NCBI RefSeq assembly: GCF_016522505.1
Contig: NZ_JAEHOH010000007.1
Location: 1 to 64,000, forward strand
Origin: Leucobacter chromiisoli
GTDB taxonomy: Bacteria; Actinomycetota; Actinomycetes; Actinomycetales; Microbacteriaceae
Reading direction: 5' to 3'
Length of the DNA stretch: 64,000 bases
In this document: positions 33,764 through 42,692 of the stretch, one piece after another
Position numbering within the stretch: the first letter of the stretch is position 1
How the letters are laid out: the number at the start of each line of letters is the position of its first letter
Notes under the pieces: model-generated
What the model saw: only the letters and a program-made list of their open reading frames with translations
Told to the model about the DNA's origin: nothing
The model's database searches: none
Made by a program: the position numbers and the translations under genes

Positions 33764-33819
33764 CCGAGCGGGTTCAAGGCGATCATGGGAGTGGACTGAC
33801 GCGCACGGCATACTGCACC

Positions 33820-34197
33820 CTATTGAAGAGCGATGAGCAGGCTGAGCAGGCCCATCACGAAGGTGTAGGGAGCGAGCGTCATCTTCTCGTCTTTGCTCTT
33901 GGAGAGCAGGCTGAGGATCACACTGAACCCGAGGTGAGCGACGATGAGCCACATCACCCAGAAGCTGAACTCCCCGGGCAGCACAGCGATGGTGCCGCTG
34001 CGATCGAGGGCGATGAAAGCGATGAAGGCGTAGCGGAGCACAGCGGAGATCGCGCCGAGGCGGAGGTTGAGCGGGAGCGTGATGTGTTCCCCGCCCCACG
34101 CGTACTTGCCGAGCGGTGCACCGGCAGCCAGGGCGATCTGGAAGATGGCCAGCACGCCGAGCATCGCGGTGAGCGCGAAGATCAGGATCGTCGCCAT
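33820..34197 (-). CDS. Small four-helix membrane protein coupled to CtaG
   Basis: 125 residues with four hydrophobic helices (ATILIFALTAMLGVLAIFQI, LRYAFIAFIALDRSG, WVMWLIVAHLGFSVILSLL, YTFVMGLLSLLIALQ). The start ATG overlaps the ctaG stop as ATGA, so the two are translated together. No family was recognised with confidence. A role in oxidase copper-site assembly is inferred from coupling only. Confidence 0.8.
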   Translation of the reverse strand: MATILIFALTAMLGVLAIFQIALAAGAPLGKYAWGGEHITLPLNLRLGAISAVLRYAFIAFIALDRSGTIAVLPGEFSFWVMWLIVAHLGFSVILSLLSKSKDEKMTLAPYTFVMGLLSLLIALQ

Positions 34198-35105
34198 CAC
34201 TGCTCCTTTCCGAACTTCGCGGCGAGGTAGGCGTTGTAGGCGTCGAGTTCCGCGTCCTCTTGAGCTTCTCGACGTTTCGCTTGCCGCAGATCGCTCGTGC
34301 GCCACTTGGAAATGGTGACGATGAGCACGATGATCAGCGGCAGCTCGCCGTATGACCAGATCAGGCCGCCAGCGATGGCCTGGTCGAGAGCGCGGCTGAT
34401 CCCCCACGCTTCGGGGTCGGTGGCGTACCAGCGGAACATGGGCTCGGTGCTGCGCAGCAGCACGAGCCCGAAGATCGCGTGGATCTGGATCTCGAGGAGC
34501 ACGTCGACGATGCGTACCACGAACGATGGGGCGCGCGGCAACGGGTCGAGTGACCACAGCGGAGCGCCACCGATCATGCCGAAGGCGAGGAACAGGGTGA
34601 GCAGGATGAGATGCCCGGACGGGAGCTCGAGGAACCAGCTCAGGGTGTCGGTGAAGTACAGGGTAGGGAAGGCGACGACGGCGATGACGATCACGGTGGC
34701 CGGGTGCAGGAGCACCTGGGCGGTGCGCGAGCGGTAGGCGCTGAGCGCGGCGCGCATCACCGGCCGCCCGAGTCCCCGGCGCGGCGTCGCGCGCAGGAGC
34801 AGACGGCCGGGAGAGCCCATGAGCAGGAACGGGGGTGCGACGACCATGAGCGTGATCTGCTGGAAGAGCAGCACCGAGACGAGTTCCTCGGCGTAGGCGT
34901 TCGCGCGCAGTCCGGTGGCCGCGAACCAGAGGAGGCAGCCGACGGTGAACAGCAGCGTCGAACCGACGCCCCATCGTTTTCCCCGTACCCAGAGGGAGAT
35001 CGCCCCGGTCAGGTAGATGGAGAGGCAGACGACGGCGAGCCAGGCGAGCGGCGACATGCTGCGCAAATCGAACTGGAAGAGGTCGCCGAGCTCGAGGCTG
35101 GCCAT
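34197..35105 (-). CDS. ctaG: CtaG-type cytochrome c oxidase assembly factor (stand-alone)
   Basis: About 302 residues and seven or more membrane helices in the caa3-type CtaG pattern (LFQQITLMVVAPPFLLMGSP, LEIQIHAIFGLVLLRSTEPM, GGLIWSYGELPLIIVLIVTI). His and Met in these helices are the likely copper ligands. It resembles the C-terminal half of the CopD-CtaG fusion at 14.1-16.2 kb, so the island carries two copies of this function. The ATG at 35105 is used; a GTG four codons upstream is equally possible, as neither has a clear ribosome site. Confidence 0.9.
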   Translation of the reverse strand: MASLELGDLFQFDLRSMSPLAWLAVVCLSIYLTGAISLWVRGKRWGVGSTLLFTVGCLLWFAATGLRANAYAEELVSVLLFQQITLMVVAPPFLLMGSPGRLLLRATPRRGLGRPVMRAALSAYRSRTAQVLLHPATVIVIAVVAFPTLYFTDTLSWFLELPSGHLILLTLFLAFGMIGGAPLWSLDPLPRAPSFVVRIVDVLLEIQIHAIFGLVLLRSTEPMFRWYATDPEAWGISRALDQAIAGGLIWSYGELPLIIVLIVTISKWRTSDLRQAKRREAQEDAELDAYNAYLAAKFGKEQ

Positions 35106-35167
35106 CGCGGGGTACACGGTCGGGGGTTGTCCTTACTGACGCTGGCGAGTGCTCGCCGGGGAGGGGG

Positions 35168-36082
35168 CTACTTCGAGTTCGCGGCGATGAACGGCAGCGG
35201 GTCGACGGGCTCATCTTCGACGCGCACCACCAGGTGCAGGTGGTTGCCGAAGGACATCCCGGTGGTTCCGACGAGTCCGGCTTGGTCGTCTCCCTGAACG
35301 GTTTGGCCAACCTGCCAGGAGTGGGAGTTCTCCTGCATATGGCAGTACCGGCTGATGACCTCTTGACCGGCAACCTGGTGCTGGACTTTCAGCGAGAAGC
35401 CGCAGCCGTCGGAGGCCCAGCCAGCCTCAGTGATCACGCCGTCACCGACGATGCGGATCGGAGTGCCGCCGGCAGCGGCCATGTCTTGTGCGTCGTGGAA
35501 GCCTGCGACTGGTGCGGAGCGGTATCCGAAGCCATCGGTGAGCGGCACCTCTTGGGCGAAGGGGTACTGCAATGTGGTGTCGGTGAGGCCGCTGACGGTC
35601 ACTGCCCCACCGCTCAGCCCGATCTCGGGCGCGATCGCAGTCGGGGAGACCGAGAGCTCGTCGAGCAGCGTCGGAGTGTCGGTTGTGCCTCCCGTGACGA
35701 AGGCCTGCTGTCGGCTCGCGAAGACGGGGGTATCGGCGGTCGCGGCGCTGGTCGCAGGGAAGACGGTACCCGCCACGAGTACGGTGACGCTCGCGAGCGC
35801 CGTACTGCCAGCGACGAAGCTGCGCAGTTGTGAGCGTCGCCGTGCCGTGCCGGTCTCGGGTTCCGTTCCGCCCCCGGTCGGCGTCTCCTCGGCGGCAGGC
35901 AGCTCGCTGACGGGCTGCGCCGGGAGATCGGTGTATGGCACCGTGGACGGTGCTGCGGCTGCATGCTTGGATCGGCGGGGCCGAGCCGAGTCGTCGGTCG
36001 AGCGTTCGTCTGTATCAGTGGGTTCGATCCAGGTGCTCCGCCTCGGCCCCGCCGATTCCTCGGCGTGCCGACACCGCCTCAA
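35168..36082 (-). CDS. M23 peptidase, membrane-anchored
   Basis: 304 residues: a cytosolic Arg/Pro/Ser-rich N-terminus, one helix (FVAGSTALASVTVLVAGTVF), and an external LytM/M23 domain from about 180. Zn ligands are in FHDAQDM and HLHLVV. The TDGFGYRSAPVAGFHDAQD and GNHLHLVVRVEDEPVDPLPF segments match M23 peptidases. The frame has no ATG or GTG before the membrane helix except GTG at about 35948. A TTG at 36082 overlaps the stop of the small gene upstream (TTGA) and is preferred. It may remodel the wall for transfer or oxidase assembly. Confidence 0.88.
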   Translation of the reverse strand: MRRCRHAEESAGPRRSTWIEPTDTDERSTDDSARPRRSKHAAAAPSTVPYTDLPAQPVSELPAAEETPTGGGTEPETGTARRRSQLRSFVAGSTALASVTVLVAGTVFPATSAATADTPVFASRQQAFVTGGTTDTPTLLDELSVSPTAIAPEIGLSGGAVTVSGLTDTTLQYPFAQEVPLTDGFGYRSAPVAGFHDAQDMAAAGGTPIRIVGDGVITEAGWASDGCGFSLKVQHQVAGQEVISRYCHMQENSHSWQVGQTVQGDDQAGLVGTTGMSFGNHLHLVVRVEDEPVDPLPFIAANSK

Positions 36083-36195
36083 AAGACGACTCCGAGGACG
36101 AAGAACGAGACGACGGCGAAACAGATGCTCAGGAGCACGGTGCCGAAGACGAAGAGGAAGTGTTTAGCTTTGATCGGTGAATCTGTGCAGTTCAA
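36079..36195 (-). CDS. 38-residue single-span membrane peptide
   Basis: Read from TTG at 36195, with AGGAG seven bases upstream. The peptide is MNCTDSPIKAKHF followed by a hydrophobic helix with aromatic residues (LFVFGTVLLSICFAVVSFFV). Its stop TGA shares bases with the TTG of the M23 gene. It has no recognised relatives, but the ribosome site, the hydrophobic pattern and the overlap support it as a real small gene and possible partner of the peptidase. Confidence 0.5.
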   Translation of the reverse strand: MNCTDSPIKAKHFLFVFGTVLLSICFAVVSFFVLGVVF

Positions 36196-36380
36196 ACTGC
36201 TGGCTCCTGATCGGGGGCGCTCGTGCGCCCGAGTGATGTTCGAGAGTGCGCAATGCCGGAAGGCGTGCCGATGTCAGCGCTTTTGCAGGGGCCGGCGAAG
36301 CTCTCAGAGGGAACGTGGTGCCGGTTGGAGGCACACGGAGCTTCGCGGGCTATCCCCGTGCACGGGTTTCCCGGTGGAGA

Positions 36381-36809
36381 TCAGGTTCGCGAGATCGAGT
36401 GAAGGAGCAGCAATGGCTGCGGGCGGGCGGGTGCGCGCGGCAGGGCGACCGCCCATTCGCGGATCCTGCCGAGCCGCAGCTGTAGCCACGGTCGCCGGGT
36501 GAAGAGCACGACCAGCATCAGAGTGGCGAGCATGGTGAGCATGCAGATCGCGATGAGATCGAGGTGCCAGCTCTGCACGCTGCCGTGGGCGGCGTGCTCG
36601 CCCCCCTCGACGAGCGTGGCGGTCGAGGCTGTTGAGGGGGTGGTCGCACTGGTGCTCGCCGAGGCCTCGGCGATTACCGGCACGCTGCTGAGTTCGGCGC
36701 TGTGCGCGCGCAGTCCGACGAGACCGAGGATGACGAAGGCGCCGACCCAGACGAGGGTCAGGATCGCACGCCGCGATAGCGGTCGTCGCGATGCAACGCG
36801 TGCACTCAT
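36381..36809 (-). CDS. DUF6153-like small membrane protein (second copy)
   Basis: 142 residues: N-terminal helix (AILTLVWVGAFVILGLVGLRAH), Ser/Thr/Ala-rich external stretch with EGGEHAAHGSVQSWH, second helix (LDLIAICMLTMLATLMLVVLF) and a basic, Pro-rich tail. This is the same plan as 33314-33751. The ATG at 36809 has GGAGGTG upstream. An ATTGT-N6-ACAAT inverted repeat is centred about 24 bp ahead of the start. The His residues outside the membrane could bind metal (inference). Confidence 0.75.
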   Translation of the reverse strand: MSARVASRRPLSRRAILTLVWVGAFVILGLVGLRAHSAELSSVPVIAEASASTSATTPSTASTATLVEGGEHAAHGSVQSWHLDLIAICMLTMLATLMLVVLFTRRPWLQLRLGRIREWAVALPRAPARPQPLLLLHSISRT

Positions 36810-36824
36810 CACTCCATCACCTCC

Positions 36825-36840
36825 ATTGTCATGTAACAAT
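36825..36840 (-). promoter_or_regulatory. ATTGT-N6-ACAAT inverted repeat
   Basis: A 16-bp AT-rich element in the leader of the DUF6153-like gene, overlapping the probable promoter. Perfect 5-bp arms suggest a regulator site; the regulator is unknown. Confidence 0.4.
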
Positions 36841-36949
36841 TTAGCATCGGAACCTGAGGTCAGCCAGGGGATGCTACTGCGTGTGGGCGTACGTCGGCGC
36901 TTTTGCCAGTGTCGGCGCGGCTCCGCATGCCAGGGCTGATCCTGCCGCA

Positions 36950-38300
36950 CCCACTGGTATGGGGCAGGGACGCCGTTGAGGATCACGAGCGCTACGCGAG
37001 TTTGAGAACGTGCACGACTCCGGGTTACCCGAGTGCACAGAACAGCACGAGGGGACAATCACGATGTAGAGGGCTAGGGCTATATTCCGGATAACGATGC
37101 GCCGGCCCCGCTGAGCTGGCACAAGGTTCTGCGGAATGAAGACTGAATCGTGACGGCTATTGGCAACGCCAGCAGACTCAATGGCAGCCACGGAACCTTG
37201 ACGCTCATCGCGACGGTCACCGGAGCGAGCGCCGGGACGTCGTAAAAACCATCGCCGACTATCACCGTGGGATCAGCGGCGACGAGGGCGCTGATGGCAT
37301 GGCCTTGTCTGCGGGGACCGCCCGGCGTGCATACTCAAGATGCCGGAGTCGGCCGCCAGAGCCTGTGCAGTGCAATCGTGGCCACCGGTGAGCATGATCG
37401 AGAGATCCCGTCTCCTGCAGCATTTGGATCGTCTCAGCCAATCCCGCGCACGCAACTCGTCGCGAACCTCGATGAGATTGGGGAGTTCCCAATCGGCTTC
37501 GATCACGACGATGATCATACCCTGCTCGGCAAGCTACTCGGTGGCGAGTCGGTCCTTACCGGGATCAACCCAGCGGACAATACTGATTCGGATCCTCTGG
37601 CAGGAGGCGGTGCCGGTGATTCCGCGCTACGGCTCATCCTACTAAGCATCTCGCCTGGTCGCCGCATCGGGCACGGTCACGACGGCGGGTGCATGCTGGA
37701 TGATTCGAGTGCGTTGGCGAAGCCGATCACCTCGCGTTCGGCGCATTCGAAGCTCACGACTTCGACGACTTGGGGTTAGTTGCGGGTAAGTGCGCCTTTA
37801 CCGTTGAGGGCCACGGTGCGGATCGTACCCAGCTCTTCGAACTCCTGACGGAGCTTGGGCACATTTCAGTGCTTGGAGGCGGAGCCGATCGCGCCCTTCA
37901 CGGTGGCGGAGACGGTGTTCACAGGCGCCCACGGAGAAGCGGCGATGATGAGTACGGTCGGCACGAGCAGCTTGGCGCCTCGGTCGGTGAGCTTGGCACG
38001 TTCCCACTCGTGGGCGTGCATTCGGTCGATAAGGGTCCGATGTGCGTGAGCGAGTCTTCTCGGCCATAGGCGGTGGACTTGATGAACAGCACGCACGACC
38101 TGTCGACAGCGATTGCCGTAGCCACATCCCCTCCCCCAGACCGGGATGGACTCCCTCGTGATAGCAGAGGCGTCGATACTGAATGTGCCGTCGAAAGCAG
38201 TACCGCCGATGGCGTCTCCTTCTCCAGCCTTGATGATGAAGATCCCGACGTTGCAGCGCTGATGCTCTTCGGGAACACGTTCCAAGCACTCGACGCTCTG
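36950..38300 (-). pseudogene. Heavy-metal P-type ATPase, heavily decayed
   Basis: Pieces of a P1B ATPase follow one another in changing frames on the minus strand. Actuator pieces are GGTAFDGTFSIDASAITRESIPV-like and AKLTDRGAKLLVPTVLIIAA. Others are VVSFECAEREVIGFANALE, the nucleotide/hinge region VRDELR, SIMLTGGHDCTAQALAADSGI, IVGDGFYDVPALAPVTV (from VGDGxNDVPALA) and a final RNIALALYIVIVP and LVILNGVP. Several frameshifts and a missing CPC/DKTG region show it is dead. The Gly-to-Arg change in TGES and Asn-to-Tyr in GDGxND confirm loss of constraint. It probably once exported a divalent metal. Confidence 0.75.
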
Positions 38301-38360
38301 GTCTGGGTAATGCGGTCAGTTCAGAATCGAGTGGATAGATCGCGTCAAGGCGCCGGGTAG

Positions 38361-38708
38361 CGCAAGCCCTCGGGCATTTGGTTACTCACCGAACCCCAAT
38401 CCTCGGTCGCATCGCTGCGCAGCGCCCTCCGCACCGACCAGCACCGAGTACTCACCAATCTGCTTCGTCCTGGCACCGTACAGTATGGCGCAGCCGCGCG
38501 GATCGACCCGAACGGCAGCCTTCGGATCACCACCGAGTACGGAACCGAGGGCTTCGACCTCGTTGCGATCGTCGACGGCACCCGCTGCCGGAGCCGGGCA
38601 GCGACCTGCTTTGACACGAGATTCCATGAAGCGGGGTACTTCTACTATGGCGCGGCATTCCCGGCAGCCCCGTCGCGCTGCACTGAGCAACCGGAGAGAC
38701 CTATGTAG
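38361..38708 (+). pseudogene. Remnant of an unidentified gene
   Basis: An open frame without a start codon, following a TAG. It reads RKPSGIWLLTEPQSSVASL and later RIDPNGSLRITTEYGTEGFD, VAIVDGTRCRSRAATCFD and FHEAGYFYYGAAF, ending at TAG 38708. The composition looks like real protein, possibly a small secreted or beta-rich domain, but nothing was recognised and the 5' end is lost. It lies between the decayed ATPase and the adhesin gene. Confidence 0.4.
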
Positions 38709-38802
38709 TGCTCGTCCAAGTCCTACCGGTGCAGTGTGCGCACCTGACTAGTAGCTGTTGCCGTTCTGACGACGGCGGACACAATCAATAAGGAGATCCC
38801 AC

Positions 38803-41445
38803 TTGTCTGCTCACATTCTCGTACCACCCGACAAATCACCGCTGCCCGGCCGCGTTGTCTCAAGCGTTGCGACGACCCTCACAATCCTGCTGATGTTACT
38901 TGGCAGCCTGTTCTTCCCGGCAGCCCCGGCGCAGGCCGCGACCCTGGGCGTCGGGTATGGCAATCAGGATCTCTGGCTCGGTTCCTTCTCGTCGCATGGC
39001 CGTCAGGCGTACTGCATGGATCTCGACGCGCTCGCCCCGTGGGGCAACACGCAACACCCGGAGCTGAAGACCACGCTCGACAGCCTCAGCGCGACCGAGC
39101 TCGCCCGCCTGAACTACGTACTCGGGCGGTGGGGTGAGAGCAACGATCCAAACATCACCTCCGCCGTCCAGCTATACGTCTGGGATATCGCCGACCGCGG
39201 CAACTACTCCGCACGCGGCGGAGACGGGCAGTTCGTCACCCGGGCACCCGGGAACATGCAGGCCACGATCCTGTCGCACCTCACCACGATGCGGAGCGAG
39301 TCGGCGGCGAACGCCGTCGCGAACCCGTCGGTGTCGATGTCGATCACGATGACCGACCAGTACCAGGGGCAGCTCAAAGTCCAGGCGAACCCCACGAGCG
39401 CAACCGGCACCGTTACGCTCACCAACGCCAACTTCACGAACGGCAGCACCTCCGCGACACTCGGTGTCGGGACACATGAGATCGTCGGTATCCCACCCGA
39501 GGGCGCACCGGACTATCAGATCACCGCGAGCCTCAAGGCTCCGTCGCTTGGGTACGGGGCTGGCGTGGACCTGTTCTACACTCCGGGCGAGCAACGCATC
39601 CTCGGCGCGGCCTCGTTCGAGCCGCTGTTCGCCTCTGCGCAGTCAGCGGTGATTCCGTTGGACTTCCGGCCGGTGATCGAGACGGTCGTGGATGCGAAGT
39701 TCGTGCAGGCAGGCGACGTATTCTCCGACAAGCTGAACGTCACGGTGACGAAGCACTCCTGGATCAAGGTGAACGGTATCCCGGTGCCGGTGCTCGCCGA
39801 AGGCACCCTCTACGGGCCGTTCGACGCGCAGCCGGTCGAAGCGAACGCACCGCCAGAGGGCGCGCCCGTGCTCGGGACCGAGTCGCTGACGCTCACGCAC
39901 CCCGGGAACTACGTGTCGCCGGGCACGCTCACGGCCCCGGAGTCGGGGTTCTACACGTGGGTGTGGAGGATCGACAAGACCAAGCAGGGTGCGAACGCGA
40001 AGTACCTCACCGATTCCTTCACGGATCGGTTCGGGCGGGTGGCCGAGACCTCGGTCACGCCGTTCCAGCCGGAGGCGGTATCGAAGGCGAACGGCAAGCT
40101 CGTGAAGCCCGGCGACCGGGTGACGGATACGATCACGGTCTCCTCGACCAATGGCGCCTGGCTGAAGCACAACGGCGAGCCGATCCCGGTCGTCTTCGAG
40201 GGCACCGCCTACCAGGCACCCGGAACCCTCCCGCCGGTGCAGGGTGCGGAGGCGCCGGCGGGTGCGGTGCCGATCGGCACCGTCACGGTAACCGCGCCCG
40301 GGCCCGGTGAGTACGAGTCGCCCGAGGTGGAGTTGCCGGATGCGGGGTTCGTGGCCTGGGTGTGGCAGGTGAAGAAGGCGTCGCAGCCGGAGTGGGTGCG
40401 CCCGTACATCGCCGCCGATTGGCAGGACGAGTACGGCATCAACATCGAATCGCACTCCGTCAGGTGGCCGCTCACGATCACCTCGGAAGTCCGCGAATAC
40501 AACGTCCACAAGAACGGGCGCGCGTTCGACCGGATCACCGTCTCTGGGTTCCCGGAGAATCACCCCGAGTTCACAGGTGACGGCTACTGGGGGCCCGACG
40601 AGCAGGAGATCGAGCACACCGTCTACGGCCCCTTCCAGACCGATGCGGAGCTCACCGACGATCTCGATCTGTCGGATGCCCCGGTGCTCACGCGGATCAC
40701 GACGCCCGCGAAGAACGGGGTCTACGACATCGGCTACACCAATGAGGACCGCATCCAGCCGACCGAGGCCGGCTACTACGTCATCGTCACGCGGTTCGCG
40801 GGCGACGACCGCGTGCAGCCCTTCACGAGCTCGCCGACGGATATCTGGGAGCGGTTCTACGTTCCCGATGACGAGCAGCCGGTGTCGGTCATCACGCAGG
40901 CCACCCCCGTCGCGGGGGTCGGTGAGGAGTTCGACGATACCGCACTCGTGCAGGGGACGAAGATCCCCGACGGCGCGTACCTCGTGTTCCGCGCCTACGG
41001 CCCCCACGACCCCGACGCCGAGCCGGTCTGCGAGGTGCCGTTCTTCACCTCCGAGAAGATCGCCGTCACCCAGGCTGGCATCTACCGCTCCGGGAAGACG
41101 AGCGTCGACCGTGCCGGGCACGTCTACTGGGTCGAAACCCTCTACGACGCCACGGGCAAGGTCATCGCGGAAGGGAAATGCGGTGCACCGGGTGAGACGA
41201 CGGTCGTGACCGAGACGCCGCAAGAGGTGCCGCCGACGCCGGAGCAGCCGGAGCTTCCGGAGACGCCGTCCGAGCTGGCTACGACTGGGGGCGGGTTCCC
41301 GTGGCTGATCGCCGCCGGCGGCCTGGTCGCGCTCCTCGCGGCCGGAGTGACGCTGTGGTTCGGGCGCAGGCTCGCGCTCCACCGGGAGCGAGGCGGAGAC
41401 AGCGGAGAGGAGGACACCGGTATCGAAGACCTCATGAACCAGTAA
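38803..41445 (+). CDS. Cell-wall-anchored thioester-domain adhesin
   Basis: 880 residues: signal peptide (cleavage near AQA-ATLG), then a thioester domain (about 50-200) with C71 in AYCMDLDALAPW and Q123 in TSAVQLYVWDIAD, the Cys-Gln pair that forms the internal thioester. About four beta-rich repeats of 130-150 residues follow (starts near FRPVIETVVDAKF, FQPEAVSKANGKL and later), each ending in an aromatic ...GFYTWVWRIDK-like strand. A Pro/Glu wall-spanning stretch, LATTG sortase-like signal (825-829), membrane helix and charged tail end the protein. Thioester adhesins bind surfaces covalently; on a conjugative module it may promote donor-recipient contact. GGAG upstream supports the start, and a terminator follows. 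Confidence 0.88.
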   Translation: MSAHILVPPDKSPLPGRVVSSVATTLTILLMLLGSLFFPAAPAQAATLGVGYGNQDLWLGSFSSHGRQAYCMDLDALAPWGNTQHPELKTTLDSLSATELARLNYVLGRWGESNDPNITSAVQLYVWDIADRGNYSARGGDGQFVTRAPGNMQATILSHLTTMRSESAANAVANPSVSMSITMTDQYQGQLKVQANPTSATGTVTLTNANFTNGSTSATLGVGTHEIVGIPPEGAPDYQITASLKAPSLGYGAGVDLFYTPGEQRILGAASFEPLFASAQSAVIPLDFRPVIETVVDAKFVQAGDVFSDKLNVTVTKHSWIKVNGIPVPVLAEGTLYGPFDAQPVEANAPPEGAPVLGTESLTLTHPGNYVSPGTLTAPESGFYTWVWRIDKTKQGANAKYLTDSFTDRFGRVAETSVTPFQPEAVSKANGKLVKPGDRVTDTITVSSTNGAWLKHNGEPIPVVFEGTAYQAPGTLPPVQGAEAPAGAVPIGTVTVTAPGPGEYESPEVELPDAGFVAWVWQVKKASQPEWVRPYIAADWQDEYGINIESHSVRWPLTITSEVREYNVHKNGRAFDRITVSGFPENHPEFTGDGYWGPDEQEIEHTVYGPFQTDAELTDDLDLSDAPVLTRITTPAKNGVYDIGYTNEDRIQPTEAGYYVIVTRFAGDDRVQPFTSSPTDIWERFYVPDDEQPVSVITQATPVAGVGEEFDDTALVQGTKIPDGAYLVFRAYGPHDPDAEPVCEVPFFTSEKIAVTQAGIYRSGKTSVDRAGHVYWVETLYDATGKVIAEGKCGAPGETTVVTETPQEVPPTPEQPELPETPSELATTGGGFPWLIAAGGLVALLAAGVTLWFGRRLALHRERGGDSGEEDTGIEDLMNQ

Positions 41446-41463
41446 CCCCAGCACCCCCATGCT

Positions 41464-41508
41464 GGGCGGGGCGCAGACCATTCCCCAGGGTCTGCGCCCC
41501 GCCCTTTT
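41464..41508 (+). terminator. Rho-independent terminator after the adhesin gene
   Basis: A 16-bp perfect stem (41464-41479 with 41489-41504; core GGGCGGGGCGCAGACC), 9-nt loop and TTTT. It separates the adhesin transcript from dprA and the transfer genes. Confidence 0.93.
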
Positions 41509-41565
41509 CGCGTGTCCGCCTGGCGCACCTGTCCTCTGACAGTGACGGCGGTGCAGGAGGCGGTA

Positions 41566-42573
41566 ATGAGCGAGTACACGGCAGACACGATCGCGCGGAT
41601 CACGCTCGCCGTGCTCACCGAGCCCGGTGATCCGGTCACCGGGCAGCTCGTGCAGGCCATCGGCGTCACGGAGACGCTCGCGTTGATCCGCGACCCAGGC
41701 GCAGCGATCCCGTCACAGGTCGACCCTGTGGCCGGGGTGAGGTGGCGGCAGCAGGCCGCCTCGTTGCAGAAGGACGCGCTCACCGATGAGCTGATCGGCC
41801 TGACCGAGCGCCACGGCCTGCGCATCCTCACCCCGCACCGCCCCGGCTGGCCCACAGCCCTCGCAGACCTCGGCCACGCCGCACCGCTGGCGCTGTGGGC
41901 GAAGGGCAACCCGGAACTGCTCACCGCCTCGCTCTCGTCCCGGGTGACGATCACCGGCGCCCGCGCCGCCACCGGCTATGGGGTGCAGGTCACTCGTGAG
42001 TTCGCGTGGCAGCTCGCAGCGTCGCCGCGCATCCTCGTCTCGGGCGGCGCCTACGGCATCGACGCCGAAGCCCACCGCGCCGCCCTCACTGCGCGTTCGG
42101 CATCTACGATCGCGGTGCTCGCGGGTGGCCTGGATCGGCCGTATCCGCAGGCGCACGATGACCTGTTCCGCCGCATCACCGATCAGGGTGGCCTCCTCCT
42201 TTCCGAGGCCGCGCCAGGATATGCGCCGACGAAGGGCCGGTTCGAGGCACGTTCGCGTCTGCTCGCTGCCCTCTCCGCCGCGACGGTGATCCCGGAAGCC
42301 GGGGCACGGTCGGGAAGCCTCCGGGTCGCGGTCGCCGCCTACGAACTCGGCCGCCAGCTCGGCGCGATCCCTGGGCCGATCACCTCCGCGAACTCAGCCG
42401 GCTGCCACCGGCTCCTCGCCGAAGGCCTCGCAGAAGTCACCACGAGCGTCGGAGATGTCGAAGCGATGCTCGACCCGACGCCAGCGGCGTACCAGCTCCC
42501 GCCGGCATATCAGTCGGCCGCCCGCCGCACCGCCCCAGACCCAGGCCGCGGCGCGGGCCGGCCAGCGCTCTGA
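41566..42573 (+). CDS. DprA/Smf-like DNA-processing protein
   Basis: 335 residues with the DprA Rossmann core: RVTITGARAATGYGVQVTREF, RILVSGGAYGIDAEAHRAAL, LAGGLDRPYPQAHDDLF, GGLLLSEAAPG and RLLAALSAATVIPEAGARSGSL. DprA binds single-stranded DNA and loads RecA during transformation. Copies inside conjugative elements may protect or process incoming single strands. The chromosomal gene usually sits with topA/xerC, so this is a mobile paralogue. The ATG at 41566 follows AGGAGGCGGTA and is clearly the start. Confidence 0.93.
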   Translation: MSEYTADTIARITLAVLTEPGDPVTGQLVQAIGVTETLALIRDPGAAIPSQVDPVAGVRWRQQAASLQKDALTDELIGLTERHGLRILTPHRPGWPTALADLGHAAPLALWAKGNPELLTASLSSRVTITGARAATGYGVQVTREFAWQLAASPRILVSGGAYGIDAEAHRAALTARSASTIAVLAGGLDRPYPQAHDDLFRRITDQGGLLLSEAAPGYAPTKGRFEARSRLLAALSAATVIPEAGARSGSLRVAVAAYELGRQLGAIPGPITSANSAGCHRLLAEGLAEVTTSVGDVEAMLDPTPAAYQLPPAYQSAARRTAPDPGRGAGRPAL

Positions 42574-42692
42574 ACCCCGGCGCTCATCACTGCCATCCAC
42601 GTCGCGCCGTCCTGGGTGTGTGTCTTCCGGCCCGATGGCACCCCTTGCCTCGGGCCGATCTCTGCCTGCCCGTCTTATGAAGGAGACCCTGT

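Noticed and set aside
36200-36235. GC-rich hairpin GGGCGC-TCGT-GCGCCC
   Set aside because: Only 6 bp of stem and no T-run; common by chance at this GC content.
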